The notes beneath the pieces are model-generated. The model made no database searches, had not been told where the DNA came from, and was given only the letters and a program-made list of their open reading frames with translations. The position numbers were made by a program, and so were the translations under genes. A stretch of 64,000 nucleotides of DNA from Paroedura picta (lineage: Eukaryota > Chordata > Lepidosauria > Squamata > Gekkonidae): NCBI RefSeq assembly GCF_049243985.1, contig NC_135384.1, forward strand, positions 18,906,501-18,970,500, in the 5' to 3' direction. Positions 51,191 through 60,486 of this stretch are shown one piece after another. Within the stretch, counting starts at the first letter, position 1; each line of letters starts with the position of its first letter.

Positions 51191-51348
51191 CAGATCTTGG
51201 AAGCTAAGCAGGGCTGGTTCTGATTAGGATTTGGAAAGGAGACCACTAAGAAATAGAGGGGCAGGCAATGGCAAACCACCTGTATACCTCTCTTGCCTTG
51301 AAAATCTCACGAGGTCACCATAAGTCAGCTATGTCTTGAGGCAAAAGA
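51191..51348 (+). mobile_element. 5S rRNA-derived SINE
   Basis: The head, CAGATCTTGGAAGCTAAGCA followed by GGGCTGG, GATTAGGATTTGGAAAGGAG and ACC, follows the internal-promoter half of 5S rRNA (A box, intermediate element and C box region). The body, GGCAATGGCAAACCACC then CTTGCCTTGAAAATC and CATAAGTCAGCTATG, is the tail seen in squamate 5S-headed SINEs. Substitutions show moderate age. Confidence 0.8.
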
Positions 51349-51893
51349 AAAGATGACACCTGGGTAGGATGGGGGCACCCTGAAATGTATTAGATGATAT
51401 AAATCCCAGTTTAACCCTAACTCTTCCTTGCAGGGCTGTTGTGAAGATAATATATGGAGGGGAGAGAAGCTATGTACCCCATCCTGAGGTTCATTCTAGA
51501 GTGATAAGAAAATGATATTGCCCTTCCTCCAATGAATCTCAGGATCATGTACATATTATTATGATTATGATTATTATAACTTCCCATCACACATCTGCAT
51601 CCAAGATCAATATGCTAGATTATTAGCAAGGCTTTTGGATATGTCTAAAAGGCAGCAACATTTTCTCCTTGGAAGGGGACAGCCAATTAACGAAAAATCG
51701 TACCAGTGTCCTAATCCAGTGCAGTGAAACCTATTAAACAAATCTCGCTCTCATCCATGCTGTTTAACTTCAACAAGCAAGGCTGTTGAACAAATATGCA
51801 GCATAAAGGTTTTAAATATACAGTAGGAACAGCTGTTTTAATATGCCATGCTAAATGTTTCCTTAAAGAATTCCCGTTTTGTTTTTGTAAACG
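51349..51893. other. No recognisable feature
   Basis: Mixed sequence with no gene or repeat that I can support. A short ATTATTATGATTATGATTA run lies near 51,557. Confidence 0.45.
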
Positions 51894-51898
51894 AAAAA
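51894..51898 (-). terminator. RNA polymerase III terminator
   Basis: Five T residues on the minus strand, 9 nt beyond the discriminator base of the tRNA-Cys gene, the usual arrangement for Pol III termination. Confidence 0.8.
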
Positions 51899-51906
51899 GA
51901 TAATAG

Positions 51907-51978
51907 AGGGGGCACCCGGATTTGAACCAGGGACCTCTTGATCTGCAGTCAAATGCTCTACCACTGAGCTATACCCCC
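51907..51978 (-). tRNA. tRNA-Cys (anticodon GCA)
   Basis: The 72-nt cloverleaf is complete. The acceptor stem GGGGGUA pairs with UGCCCCC, with U as discriminator. The anticodon GCA is the complement of 51,944-51,946, in the loop CUGCAGA. The T arm CCUGG-UUCAAAU-CCGGG pairs with one G-U wobble. Internal Pol III promoters are present: A box TAGCTCAGTGGTA (51,959-51,971 complement) and B box GGTTCAAATCC (51,918-51,928 complement). It carries cysteine to the ribosome. It differs from the vertebrate consensus I recall by only about one base, has no CCA encoded, no intron and no poly-A or target duplication. It therefore looks like a genuine nuclear gene and not a SINE or retropseudogene. Confidence 0.95.
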
Positions 51979-52630
51979 TCTGGTGGGCAAAATGTTTTCA
52001 AAAGTTTCCCTTAGAGTGCCGATTATGTAATTTCAGCCTTGAATGCTTTCATTGTTTTTCTAAACCGCAAGCAAAAGCAAACCGTGGATTTTGAAAGGCG
52101 CAGTATTTAGTAGTTGTAAAGACTATTAGTAAGACCTTGCAAGGTCTTAAAGGCAAGCTTCGGTATTGAGTTGAAAAATATACTCCGAGCAAACTCAATA
52201 TGCGTATCTAAAAGTTCCTGTAATTAATTATTTTGTCTGCACATCTGGATGTGGCTGTTTCCGGAAGAAAATGGGGAGGCGGCCAGTTTTTTACAGGAAG
52301 GTACAAGCTTGTATTACAAATTCAGGGAAAACAAAAAGGGCTGTTAAAGTAAATGTCGGTCTCGCTGTAGTGGCTCTTTAACGGGGCAGCAGGGGGCTTT
52401 TTCAGTAAAATGTTGGGTGCCTGTGGCAAGATTTCTCAGTGAAAGGTTTTGACGTCTTGTTTCCCACAAATAATAAACGAGAATGCTGCCGAGCATGTGC
52501 AGAGTGCCTTTTCTTTGCTGCTGCTAACTCCCCACAAAAGGGAATTTAAGTGTGAAGAGACCTGCCATCTCTTCTAGCAGGAATTAACAGCACAAACCTA
52601 TTTCCTCAGGAGCAAGTCCCATTTTAATGA
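51979..52630. other. No recognisable feature
   Basis: AT-rich unique-looking sequence downstream of the tRNA on the plus strand. No coding or repeat signature was found. Confidence 0.45.
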
Positions 52631-52638
52631 CTAGTACT

Positions 52639-52866
52639 TAGGGTTGCCACCTCTAGGATGAGAAATACCTGAAGATTTGAGGATTGTGGGGAGCCTGGGG
52701 GAGGAGGGCGGGGCTTGGGAAGAGCAGAACCTCAGCAGGATACAATGTCATAGTCCCCTCTCCAAAGCAGCCATTCATTTTCTCCAAGGGAATTGATCTA
52801 TCCTGTTGTCTGGAGATCGATTGTAATAGCAGGAGATCTCCAGGTGCCATCTGGACCTTGGAAGCC
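52639..52866. mobile_element. hAT-like MITE
   Basis: The 228-bp element starts TAGGGTTGCCACC and ends CTTGGAAGCC, imperfect inverted termini. The flanks CTAGTACT (52,631-52,638) and CTAGTGCT (52,867-52,874) form an 8-bp duplication with one mismatch, as expected for hAT transposition. The interior, with GGAGATC motifs and CTCCAAAGCAGCC, resembles a repeat common in lizard genomes. No coding capacity. Confidence 0.6.
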
Positions 52867-52874
52867 CTAGTGCT

Positions 52875-53060
52875 GGGTTATGGTAGCCATTCAGTCAAGT
52901 CTGACTCTTGGCAATCCTATGGCTAAACTGTTCCCACGATTTTTGATCTTGCACCACTTCTTTTCGTTGTATAATTTTCTGGCTGGTGTCCATTTTGATC
53001 GGATCTAATCACTGTGTTCTTTGTCAGCCTGGTTTCCTTTTACCACTGTGCATTCCTAGC
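52875..53060. repeat. Possible BovB/SINE-tail related remnant
   Basis: AGTCTGACTCTTGGCAATCC followed by TATGG is reminiscent of the 3' region shared by BovB LINEs and their SINEs. The rest does not match anything I recognise. Confidence 0.25.
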
Positions 53061-53108
53061 ATAATTGCTTTATCCATTTACCCTAATGGTACTTACTCCC
53101 AAGTAAAC

Positions 53109-53356
53109 TAGGGTTACCAGATCACTGCTTTTTAAAGGATATGCCTTCTTTTTTGGTGGCCATCTTCTTTGGGGCTCTTTTTTTTTTTTAAAGAACAATG
53201 AAAATGTCCTCTCTTGCGGTTGGAAGGTTAGGAATACCCCTAGTTTGTAGCAATTATCACAGCTTAAATAGCAGGGGTATCATGGCGATCATTTGTTTAA
53301 AATGATGAGTTGGGAAGGGTGTCTTCTTTTTTGCTTTTCAAAATGGGGCGACCCTA
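53109..53356. mobile_element. hAT-like MITE with TAGGGTTACC/GGCGACCCTA termini
   Basis: The 248-bp element begins TAGGGTTACC and ends GGCGACCCTA, inverted termini with two mismatches. The flanks AAGTAAAC and AAGTAAGA share six leading bases of eight, compatible with an aged 8-bp target duplication. The interior is A/T-run rich and non-coding. Confidence 0.6.
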
Positions 53357-53960
53357 AAGTAAGAGGATTGGTACGTAAGGCACCTCTGTTTCCATAGCCT
53401 CACCAATAATCTGCCTTCTACTAGTGGGTTTTTTCTATCGCCACCTGAGGCTCCCAATCTATCCATTGAAATTCACTGCTTGAAAGTGCTTCATGGGCTG
53501 AGAATGTAATGAAAAGATTGCTTTTGTCCTGTCAATGTCAAATCTGAGAATGGTAAAGGCATTTATGGTACTGTTGGCTACAAGGCAACTTTTTTTCCCC
53601 CAGAGGATGTTGAATTTTGAAAATGCTGTATCTTTACCAAGATTCCTGATATTTCACCCCAAAAAACCAGGTGATTGATTTAAAACTGGGCATTTTAAAC
53701 TGATTAATGAATAATGGAAAGCACACCTGCCCAAAGGGAATAATGGAAAGCATAGAGAATAATGAAAACCTCTTTCTTCTGTACTATGATCTACCATTAT
53801 CACTTTCCCAACAAGCAGAGACTTCTTAAGAAGCTAGTGATTCTTTGGGGGTCGTATCATGGGAAACGTGCAATGAACGATTGTGAATTTGGTGATGTTC
53901 CCTAACTGAAAAGTATTGACATTTTGATTTGGCCTCAAGTTGCTTCTGGGTGCTTCAGAT
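53357..53960. other. No recognisable feature
   Basis: AT-rich sequence without supported features. Confidence 0.4.
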
Positions 53961-54183
53961 TTTTTTTTTAATTATTTATTTAGCTATTTATGTCCTGTCC
54001 CTCTTGGACAATCCTGTCTTGAGGCGGTGATCAACAATTTGGGCACAACAATAAAACAAATAAAATAGATTGGGAGAGAGGCAAAAGAGAAAAGGATAGA
54101 ATCATAGAATCATAGAATTGGAAGGGGCCATACAGGCCATTTAGTCCAACCCCCTGCTCAACGCAGGATTAGCCCTAAGCATC

Positions 54184-55008
54184 CTAAAGCATCCAAGAAA
54201 AGTGTGTATCCAACCTTTGCTTGAAGACTGCCAGTGAGGGGGAGCTCACCACCTCCTTAGGCAGCCTATTCCACTGCTGAACTACTCTGACTGTGAAAAT
54301 TTTTTCCCTAATATCTAGCCTATATCGTTGTACTTGAAGTTTAAACCCATTACTGCGTGTCCTCTCCTCTGCAGCCAACGGAAACAGCATCCTGCCCTCC
54401 TCCACTTGACAACCTTTCAAATACTTAAAGAGGGCTATCATGTCCCCTATCAACCTCCTTTTCTCCAGGCTGAACATTCCCAAGTCCCTTAGCCTATCTT
54501 CATAGGGCTTGGTCCCTTGGCCCCAGATCATCTTCGTCGCTCTCCTCTGTACCCTTTCAATTTTGTCTACGTCCTTCTTGAAGTGAGGCCTCCAGAACTG
54601 CACACAGTACTCCAGGTGTGGCCTGACCAGTGCCGTATACAATGGGACTATGACATCTTGTGATTTTGATGTGATGCCCCTGTTGATACAGCCCAAAATG
54701 GCATTTGCCTTTTTTACCGCTGCATCACACTGCCTGCTCATGTTTAGTTTACAGTCCACAAGTACCCCAAGGTCTCGTTCACACACAGTGCTATCTAGAA
54801 GCGTATCCCCCATCCGGTAGGCATGCTTTTCATTTTTCTGACCCAGATGCAGAACTTTACACTTATCTTTATTAAATTGCATCTTGTTCTCATTTGCCCA
54901 TTTTTCCATTGTGTTCAGATCTCGTTGAACTCTGTCTCTATCTTCCGGAGTATTTGCCAGTCCTCCCAATTTGGTGTCATCTGCAATCTTGATGAGTAGT
55001 CCCTCCAT
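54184..55008 (-). pseudogene. CR1 ORF2, RT catalytic block and C-terminal region
   Basis: The 274-residue frame continues directly from the previous part. It holds the second catalytic motif as KIADDTKLGGL (residues 7-17), where relatives in this window have KFADD. It then has QRDLNTMEKWANENKMQFNK, LGQKNEKHAYRMG, VPLYTALVRPHLEYCVQFWR and [16 protein letters not shown]. The C-terminal VVQQWNRLPKEVVSSPSLAV and RLDTHFSWML are the characteristic CR1 end. A stop follows and then the 3' UTR with the tail. This stretch is intact. Confidence 0.9.
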
Positions 55009-55016
55009 CCCCTTAT

Positions 55017-56171
55017 CTAGTCTAGATCATTAATAAATATGTTAAAAAGTACCGGGCCGAGCATCGAGCCCTGAGGTACCCCGCTACTCACCTCTCTCCA
55101 GTCTGATGAAACACCATTGACAACAATTCTTTGAGTGCGGTTCTCTAACCAATTCCCTATCCACCTAACTAGCTGAATATCCAGATTGCAGTCCTTCAAC
55201 TTATCCATCAGAACATCATGGGGAACCTTGTCAAAAGCTTTACTAAAATCCAAGTAAATGACATCAACCGAATTTCCCCGATCCAGCAAACCTGTTACTT
55301 GGTCAAAAAAGGAAATCAGGTTGGTCTGGCAAGACCTGTTGGAGACAAATCCATGCTGACTTCCTTGGATCACCAAATTGTCCTCCAGATGTTTGCAGAT
55401 CGCTCCCTTTAATATCTGCTCCATTATCTTCCCCACAACAGAGGTCAGACTTACTGGTCTGTAGTTTCCCGGGTCATCCTTCCTCCCTTTTTTGAAGATC
55501 GGAATAACATTTGCTCTCTTCCAGTCGTCCGGGACATCTCCAGTCCTTAAAGAGGTTCTGAAGATGATGGACAAGGGCTGTGCATATTCTCTGGAAAGTT
55601 CTTTGAGTACTCTCGGGTGCATTTCATCCGGACCAGGGGATTTTAACTCATCCAGTGCAGCTAAATGCCTCTCGACAACCTCTCTATCCATGTTAACCTG
55701 CCACCCAGACACTAACCTTTGGCTACAGCCATCTCTAGATGTGCCTAAACACTTTGACCTGTGGGAAGAAACAGATGTAAAATAGGCACTAAGCCTTTCT
55801 GCTTTCTCTGCATCTTCTGTTAGAATTTGTCCATCCGCACCCAACAGTGGGCTTATTGCCTCCTTTACTTTATGTTTGCTCCTCACATAACTGAAAAATG
55901 TTTTCCTGTTACAATGGGCTTCCCTGGCCAATCTTAGCTCACTCTCAGCTTTGGCCTTTCTGATGATTGATCTACAGTGCCTAGTAACCTGTAGGTACTC
56001 TTCTTTAGAGCTCTGTCCTTCCCTCCATTTCCTGAACATTTCCCTTTTCTTTCTTAGTTCCTCTTGAAGTTCTCTGTTCATCCAAATAGGCTTCTCAGAG
56101 CTCCTGCAGTGTTTTCGTCTTTCTGGGATAGTCATTGATTGAGCATGCAATAGCTCTTGAGTAGCGCCCAC
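55017..56171 (-). pseudogene. CR1 ORF2, reverse transcriptase N-terminal and palm region
   Basis: The 384-residue open frame contains [19 protein letters not shown] near the start, [20 protein letters not shown] and [16 protein letters not shown] at about residues 215-255, and [20 protein letters not shown]. The first catalytic aspartate is in [20 protein letters not shown] (about residues 305-324), and [18 protein letters not shown] ends the block. It copies element RNA into DNA at the nicked target. Compared with the copy at 44.3 kb, about four bases are missing upstream of QELLHAQ, near 56,160. The frame ends at 55,017 because a 7-bp tandem duplication (CTAGA repeated) breaks INDLDEG. Confidence 0.9.
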
Positions 56172-56316
56172 CCTTCACATGCTCCCTTCCCTTCCAGCAT
56201 TCTCGTCCATGGTATGACACTCATCGTGTCTCTGAGTTTATTAAAGTTTGCCCTACGAAAATCCAACATCCGTGTCTGGCTACAAGCTTCCTTGGCTCCC
56301 CATCTCAAAAGGAATT

Positions 56317-56918
56317 CTATGAGGACATGGTCACTTCCCCCAGGGCCCCCACCTCCTTCACCTCATCCACCAACTCTTGCCTGTTGGTAAGTATTAAGTC
56401 CAGTATGGCTGAACCTCTTGTGGGTTCATCTACCATTTGATAAATGAAATTGTCAGCCAGGCAGGTCAGAAAGTTGCATGACTGAGGACGCTTCGCAGAG
56501 TTTGTTTCCCAGCACACATCTGGGAAATTGAAGTCACCCATGATGACAAGGTCCTGCCGCTTGGATATTTTCTCAAGCTGCTCACAAAGTGCAGCATCCA
56601 CATCCTCTCGTTGGTCAGGTGGTTGGTAGCAGACACCAACCACCACACTGTTTTCCCCTCGCTTATTTTCACCCAGATGCTTTCCACTGTAGATATGCTC
56701 TCCTTCAGTAGAATTTCCTGACAGGTAAGCCCTTTCCTCACATACAGTGCCACTCTTCCACCTCTTCGATCTATTCTGTTTTTTCTGAACAGTTCATATC
56801 CATCCACCATTACATTCCAGTCATGAGAATCATTCCACCAAGTTTCTGTGATGCCTACTAGATCATACCTTTCCATCAGCATGAGAAGTTCCAGCTCTTC
56901 CTTTTTATTGCCCATGCT
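56317..56918 (-). pseudogene. CR1 ORF2, AP-like endonuclease domain
   Basis: The frame starts just after the TGA: MGNKKEELELLMLMERYDLV, then GITETWWNDSHDWNVMVDGY, RGGRVALYVRKGL, and in a second frame VGVCYQPPDQRED and LVIMGDFNFPDVCWE. The ETWW, GDFN and YQPP motifs are those of LINE apurinic-like endonucleases, which nick the target DNA. Frameshifts fall near 56,650 and near 56,335, where the SDHVLI block expected at the end of the domain is out of frame. The usual upstream CLYTNA start motif of CR1 ORF2 lies in the preceding frame, at 56,922-56,940. Confidence 0.82.
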
Positions 56919-57541
56919 TCAAGCGTTAGTATAAAGACATCTGAATCCTTTTACTTTTGCTTCCCTATGAGCTGGCCTTGCCGGTTGGGCTGCCCCCGAT
57001 CGTTTTCCTTCCATACACTCCCTATGTTGATCGTCTCCTTCCCCTTGTGGCTTTAAACTAATTAATCTCCCCAGGTTCCTGCCAAACACATTCTTCCCCA
57101 GTTTCGATAAGTGCAGTCCATCAGGTGCTAGTAGGCCTTCCTCAAGAAAGCCTATCCCATGGTCCCAGAAATCAAATCTCTCCTGCCGACACCAACTACA
57201 CAGCCAGTGATTCACCTCCATTATCTTCCTCTCCCGACACATTCCTCTTCCCTTGACAGGCAAGATTGAAGAGAATACCACTTGTGCCCCCATTTGCTTG
57301 AGTTTCCTCTCCAGATCTTGATAGTCTTTTTTAATAGGAGCGATGGTATTCAGGGACATGTCATTCGTTCCCACATGGACCAACACAAATGGGTAGTGAT
57401 CCGTAGATTTGAGGAGTTTGGGCAGCCGTTCTGAAACATCTTTAATTTTCGCCCCTGGCAAGCAACACACCTCTCAGGTTAGGGGGTCGGGCCCAGCCAC
57501 ATGGCGATCCATTCCTCTTAGCAGGGAGTCTCCAATTACCA
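56919..57541 (-). pseudogene. CR1 ORF1, C-terminal SGNH-type esterase domain
   Basis: The minus-strand frame begins with VIGDSLLRG at about 57,535-57,509, the nucleophile block of SGNH hydrolases. It continues through CCLPGAKIKDVSERL, then VLVHVGTNDMS (Gly/Asn block) and APDGLHLSKLG (Asp-His block). These match the esterase domain of CR1 ORF1 proteins. An in-frame TGA at about 57,477 replaces an Arg codon, probably by CpG decay. The frame ends at a TGA at 56,919-56,921 and is then the same frame as ORF2. Confidence 0.82.
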
Positions 57542-58033
57542 GTACTCTCCTTTTTTCCCCTTCTCAACTCCATTTCCTTCTGTCCCCGTGGCCTCTTCCC
57601 TTTGTCTTAGACTTTGTTTCGGGACCTCTTCCCTTGTTGACCCTTGCACCTCCTCTGCAAGGGCCTGAAATCTATTCTGGAGCTCCAAAGGCCCCGAGAA
57701 CTGTCTCGCTCTTCGCCGTTGAATCTTTTTCCGAACTGTCTGCAGAGGATCCCTAGTGTGGTCAGTCTCCTTATCCTCTTCAGGACTGGTTGTATTCTCT
57801 TTATTCCGAGTTCCAGGGATCTGGTCTATGAACTCCTCCCCTTTCTTACTTTGGGTCAGAGTAATAATTCTATTTTCTAATCCCCTAATCCTTTTCTCCA
57901 AAAGTCTTACCAGCTTACACTTGGGGCAGCTGTAGTCCATCTTGTCTTCTGGGAGGAAAGCAATCATGTCACTCTCACTGCAGATGATGGGATAAGTGTC
58001 CTGGAGGTCCATTGTAATGTCTAGGCAGTGCAA
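57536..58033 (-). pseudogene. CR1 ORF1, N-terminal part
   Basis: The 165-residue frame starts MHCLDITMDLQD. Residues 33-39 are YSCPKCK, a single CxxC pair consistent with the zinc-finger-like N-terminus of CR1 ORF1. The following LVRLLEKRIRGLENRIITL has heptad spacing typical of a coiled coil. Residues 65-150 are charged linker. In CR1-family LINEs, ORF1 protein binds RNA and helps assemble the retrotransposition particle. The frame ends at EYW after a run of A residues near 57,555. The esterase continues in another frame, so a 1-2 nt slip in the A-run is likely. Confidence 0.8.
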
Positions 58034-58103
58034 GTACTAGGGAAATATAATCTACTGATATAATCTACTGATTCTAATTGCTCAGCCAAGAACCTCAGGC
58101 TAA

Positions 58104-58283
58104 GAGCCACAGGCCAAGAGCCCTTTGTCTCTCGCCGAAGAGCCACAGGCCAAGAGCCCTTTGTCTCTCGCCCAAGAGCCACGGGCCAAGAGCCCTTTGT
58201 CTCTCGCCCAAGAGCCACAGGCCAAGAGCCCTTTGTCTTTCACCCAAGAGCCACAGGCCAAGAGCCCTTTGTCTCTCGCCCTT
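58104..58283 (-). repeat. 36-bp minisatellite, five units
   Basis: Five direct copies of a 36-bp unit (GAGCCACAGGCCAAGAGCCC followed by TTTGTCTCTCGCCCAA) start at 58,104, 58,140, 58,176, 58,212 and 58,248. They differ at only a few sites. They lie 70 bp upstream of the CR1 ORF1 start. Confidence 0.92.
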
Positions 58284-58298
58284 TGTCTCGCGCCAAAG

Positions 58299-58603
58299 GC
58301 TCGCACCTCTGGCAAGGAGCAGCCCTTTTTAATCCTCCCAACAATTACCCAGCAATCACCTCACCCAGGCAGCACAATAGCCTCACCTGGTCAGCAGCAA
58401 CTCTCTCCAGTAGCTCTCTCCACATGCTCTCATTTGTCTGAGCTCTGCCTCTGGTGAGGAGCAGCCCTTTTAAAATTTTAAGCCCTTTTTAATCCTCCCA
58501 ACAATTACCCAGCCATCACCTCACCCAGGCAGCACAATAGCCTCACCTGGTCAGCAGCAACTCTCCCCAGTAGCTCTCTCCACGTGCTCTCAGTTGTCTG
58601 AGC
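58299..58603 (-). repeat. Two tandem 142-163 bp units upstream of CR1 ORF1
   Basis: The units 58,299-58,440 and 58,441-58,603 share CTCTGG..AGGAGCAGCCC, AATCCTCCCAACAATTACCC, CCAGGCAGCACAATAGCCTC and GCAACTCTC..CAGTAGCTCT. The second has an 18-bp insertion near its left end. Tandem 5' units resemble the promoter monomers known from some LINE families; that function here is inference. Confidence 0.85.
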
Positions 58604-58605
58604 AA

Positions 58606-58790
58606 GAAAGGAGAGTAAGATGGATGGGAGCAAGAAAGGAGAGTAAGGTATGGGTGGATGGCTGGAGAGAAGGAAGGGAAAAAGGAAGAAAGGCAGAAAG
58701 ACAGGAAGAGAGGAAGCAAGAGGGGGAGAAAGAAGCAGAAAGGTGTGGGAGAAATGAAGACAGGAAGGAAGGTAGGAAGGTGCACTGAAA
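58606..58790 (+). repeat. Purine-rich (GGAAG/GAAAG) low-complexity tract
   Basis: An almost pure purine strand with GGAAGG and GAAAGG motifs. Its reverse complement resembles the pyrimidine tract at 42,050-42,260. Open frames rich in Arg/Glu/Lys or Pro/Ser are compositional. Confidence 0.8.
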
Positions 58791-58859
58791 AGGGATGGGG
58801 GAAGGGGCAGGCGAGATGGTGAGGGGGGGAGTTGTGGGGGGCGTGGGGGAATAGGTAGG

Positions 58860-59480
58860 GGTAGAGATGGGTGTTTGGGGGGGAGCGGCGGTGGAGGGCG
58901 GCCACGGGGTTCATGGGGGAGGCGGACAGGTGTGGAAGGTTTCTGCCGGCCCAGGAAGCACAGCTGCTGCGTCAACGACGCGAGCAGCTTCCTCCCCGGT
59001 TCCGAGGGAGGGGGTTGGATCGTGGGGGAGGGCCGTGGGGAAGCACCGCCACTGCGTCAGCGACGCAAGCGGAGTGTTGCCCTGGTCTGCAGAAGCGGCA
59101 GGGTTCGTGCGGGAGGGGGAGGGTCGGGGAACGGGGCGTGCTGGCTGGGGCCGGAGGAGGGAGGGGGATTGTCTGGGACGGGGATGGGAGGGTTCCTCCG
59201 GGGCAGGGGGGGGGGCAGAGACCGACCTGGTAGGCTGGCAGCAGTCTAATGGCGGCTGCCAGGCGAAGGCGAGTGGGGTGCGCGGGTCGGGAGGCAATTC
59301 GCGCTTCCTGACTCGCCAGTCCGAGGGCAAGGCGCCAATCGCCAGCCGCACTGCGCATGGCTGGCGATTGGCGCCTTGCCCCCAGAGTGACAAGTGGAGG
59401 TGCCAATCGCCAGGTGATTGGCACCCCCGTTTGTCAGTCCGTGGGCAAGGGACCAATGTGCCCCTTTGCTCATCACAGAC
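58860..59480 (-). repeat. GC-rich, CpG-rich head related to 41.46-41.9 kb
   Basis: It contains several CpG-dense motifs (GCGTCAACGACGC, GCGTCAGCGACGC) and two inverted CCAAT pairs. In the minus orientation it precedes the pyrimidine tract and then the CR1-adjacent tandem repeats, so it may be the far 5' end of the same transcription unit. Overlapping long frames on both strands are GC-driven and not genes. Confidence 0.45.
59325..59381. promoter_or_regulatory. Perfect 23-bp inverted repeat with CCAAT boxes
   Basis: The arms 59,325-59,347 and 59,359-59,381 are exact reverse complements around an 11-bp loop. Each arm contains GCCAATCGCC. A second, shorter pair, GGTGCCAATC/GATTGGCACC, follows at about 59,399-59,425. 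Close paired CCAAT boxes suggest a promoter, but this is not demonstrated. Confidence 0.6.
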
Positions 59481-59489
59481 AGAGCCCAC

Positions 59490-60133
59490 CCGTACCCCCC
59501 TTAGCATTTTATTTATACCGCTCCCGCAGAGCGGTTACAGAGATTTCTGGCAGGCCTCAACTGTAAGCCCGGCAGAAGAGCTCCATCTTTCAGGCCCTGC
59601 AGAACTTTACAAGCTCAGGCAGAGCCCTGATCTCCCCTGGGAGCTCGTATCACCAGGCAGAAGCGAGATCTGAAAAGGCTTTGGGTCTGGTTGAGACCAG
59701 ACATAGTTCTGTAAGGCCAAGGATTTTGGTGTTTAGTAACTGAAGACCTCTCTGGGTAACATATTCAGAAATGCTGGACCTCAGATACACAGGGCACAGA
59801 CTGCTTAAGGCCTTAAATGTTAAAACCAAAACCTTCCACCAGATCAAGGATTGAACAGGAAGCCAATGCAACTGCCACAGTAGTAGTCTTATGTGGGCTC
59901 TCCAAAGTGTCCATGTGAGAGCCCTGGAAGCTGCATTTTGAACCACCTGTACTTTCTGGAGCAGAGTCTAGGGCAGGCCCACATAGAGCAAGTAACAGTA
60001 ATCAAGTCTGGAGATGACCATTGCATGGATCATGGTGACTAGGTGCTGCGAGGCCAGGTCGGGAGCAAGTAGCTTAGCTTTGCATAGATGGAAAAATGCT
60101 TGCTAAGCTATTTTTGTGACTTAAGGACGTTAA
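59490..60133 (-). mobile_element. L2-clade LINE, RT C-terminus and 3' end
   Basis: Minus-strand frames give MIHAMVISRLDYC (about 60,033-59,994), then VQNAASRAL, then HWLPVQSLIWWKVLVLTFKA and LCPVYLRSSI (59,890-59,780). This is the same order as in the L2 fragment at 28.3 kb. The 3' side has a TTTATTTATACCGCTC motif (59,508) common at L2-type 3' ends. Frames are broken by shifts near 60,050 and a stop after YVGLP. The 5' continuation is at 60,492-60,850, beyond an inserted LTR. Confidence 0.75.
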
Positions 60134-60138
60134 GGAGG

Positions 60139-60486
60139 TGCTGGGATCCATGGGTCAAGGAACACAGAGGCACTCTTTCAGCTTTTTATTGGAAATCAGC
60201 TCATGGTACAGAATTGCACTGAAAACCCCAGACAGTTCCTCCCAATATATACATACATAAGACAACACACTTTCTGTGGCTGTGGGTGATTGGTTATAGG
60301 GTAGTTTGAATCTATAGGATCCCTTAGGGATCCTGCTGTGAGCCAACCAATCCATCAGCAGCTACTCACTGTGAATCTACTGGCTCCAATGGAACATCCA
60401 GCCAGCCACGAGCCAATTGATGCCTCTGGATTACAATCCTGCCTCAGATCTTAAAATCAATCCTCAGCAGGTCTGCATACAAAACA
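60139..60486 (-). mobile_element. Solo LTR inside an L2 LINE
   Basis: The 348-bp sequence has TG...CA ends (minus strand TGTTTTGTATG to GGATCCCAGCA). It is flanked by identical 5-bp duplications GGAGG (60,134-60,138 and 60,487-60,491). An AATAAA lies near its minus-strand 3' end (about 60,190), as expected for R/U5. A 5-bp duplication fits several LTR retroelement groups; the family is not assigned. It is a solo fossil LTR and younger than the host L2. Confidence 0.75.

Larger units (their letters stand above)
54099..58033 (-). mobile_element. CR1 LINE, nearly full-length coding part
   Basis: The 3' end lies at 54,099 with the ATTCTATGATTCTATG-type tail on the minus strand, and ORF1 begins near 58,033. 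The order from 5' to 3' is the ORF1 zinc-finger/coiled-coil part, ORF1 esterase, AP-type endonuclease, reverse transcriptase and 3' UTR. Most CR1 copies are severely 5'-truncated, so a copy reaching ORF1 is uncommon. Frame breaks are listed with each part. The closest relatives in the window are the fragments at 39.8, 42.4, 44.3 and 46.0 kb. Tandem repeats directly upstream may be its 5' UTR. Confidence 0.92.

Noticed and set aside
51191-51348. A 5S rRNA gene.
   Set aside because: Only the internal-promoter half resembles 5S; it continues into a SINE tail and carries substitutions.
58867-59673. Long glycine/arginine-rich frames near 59 kb.
   Set aside because: GC-driven overlapping frames on both strands crossing a palindromic, CpG-rich region; no recognised protein.
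59650-59946. Possible host gene exon (98 residues, minus strand).
   Set aside because: The peptide HWLPVQSLIWWKVLVLTFKA is an L2-clade LINE motif, also present in the fragment at 28.6 kb.
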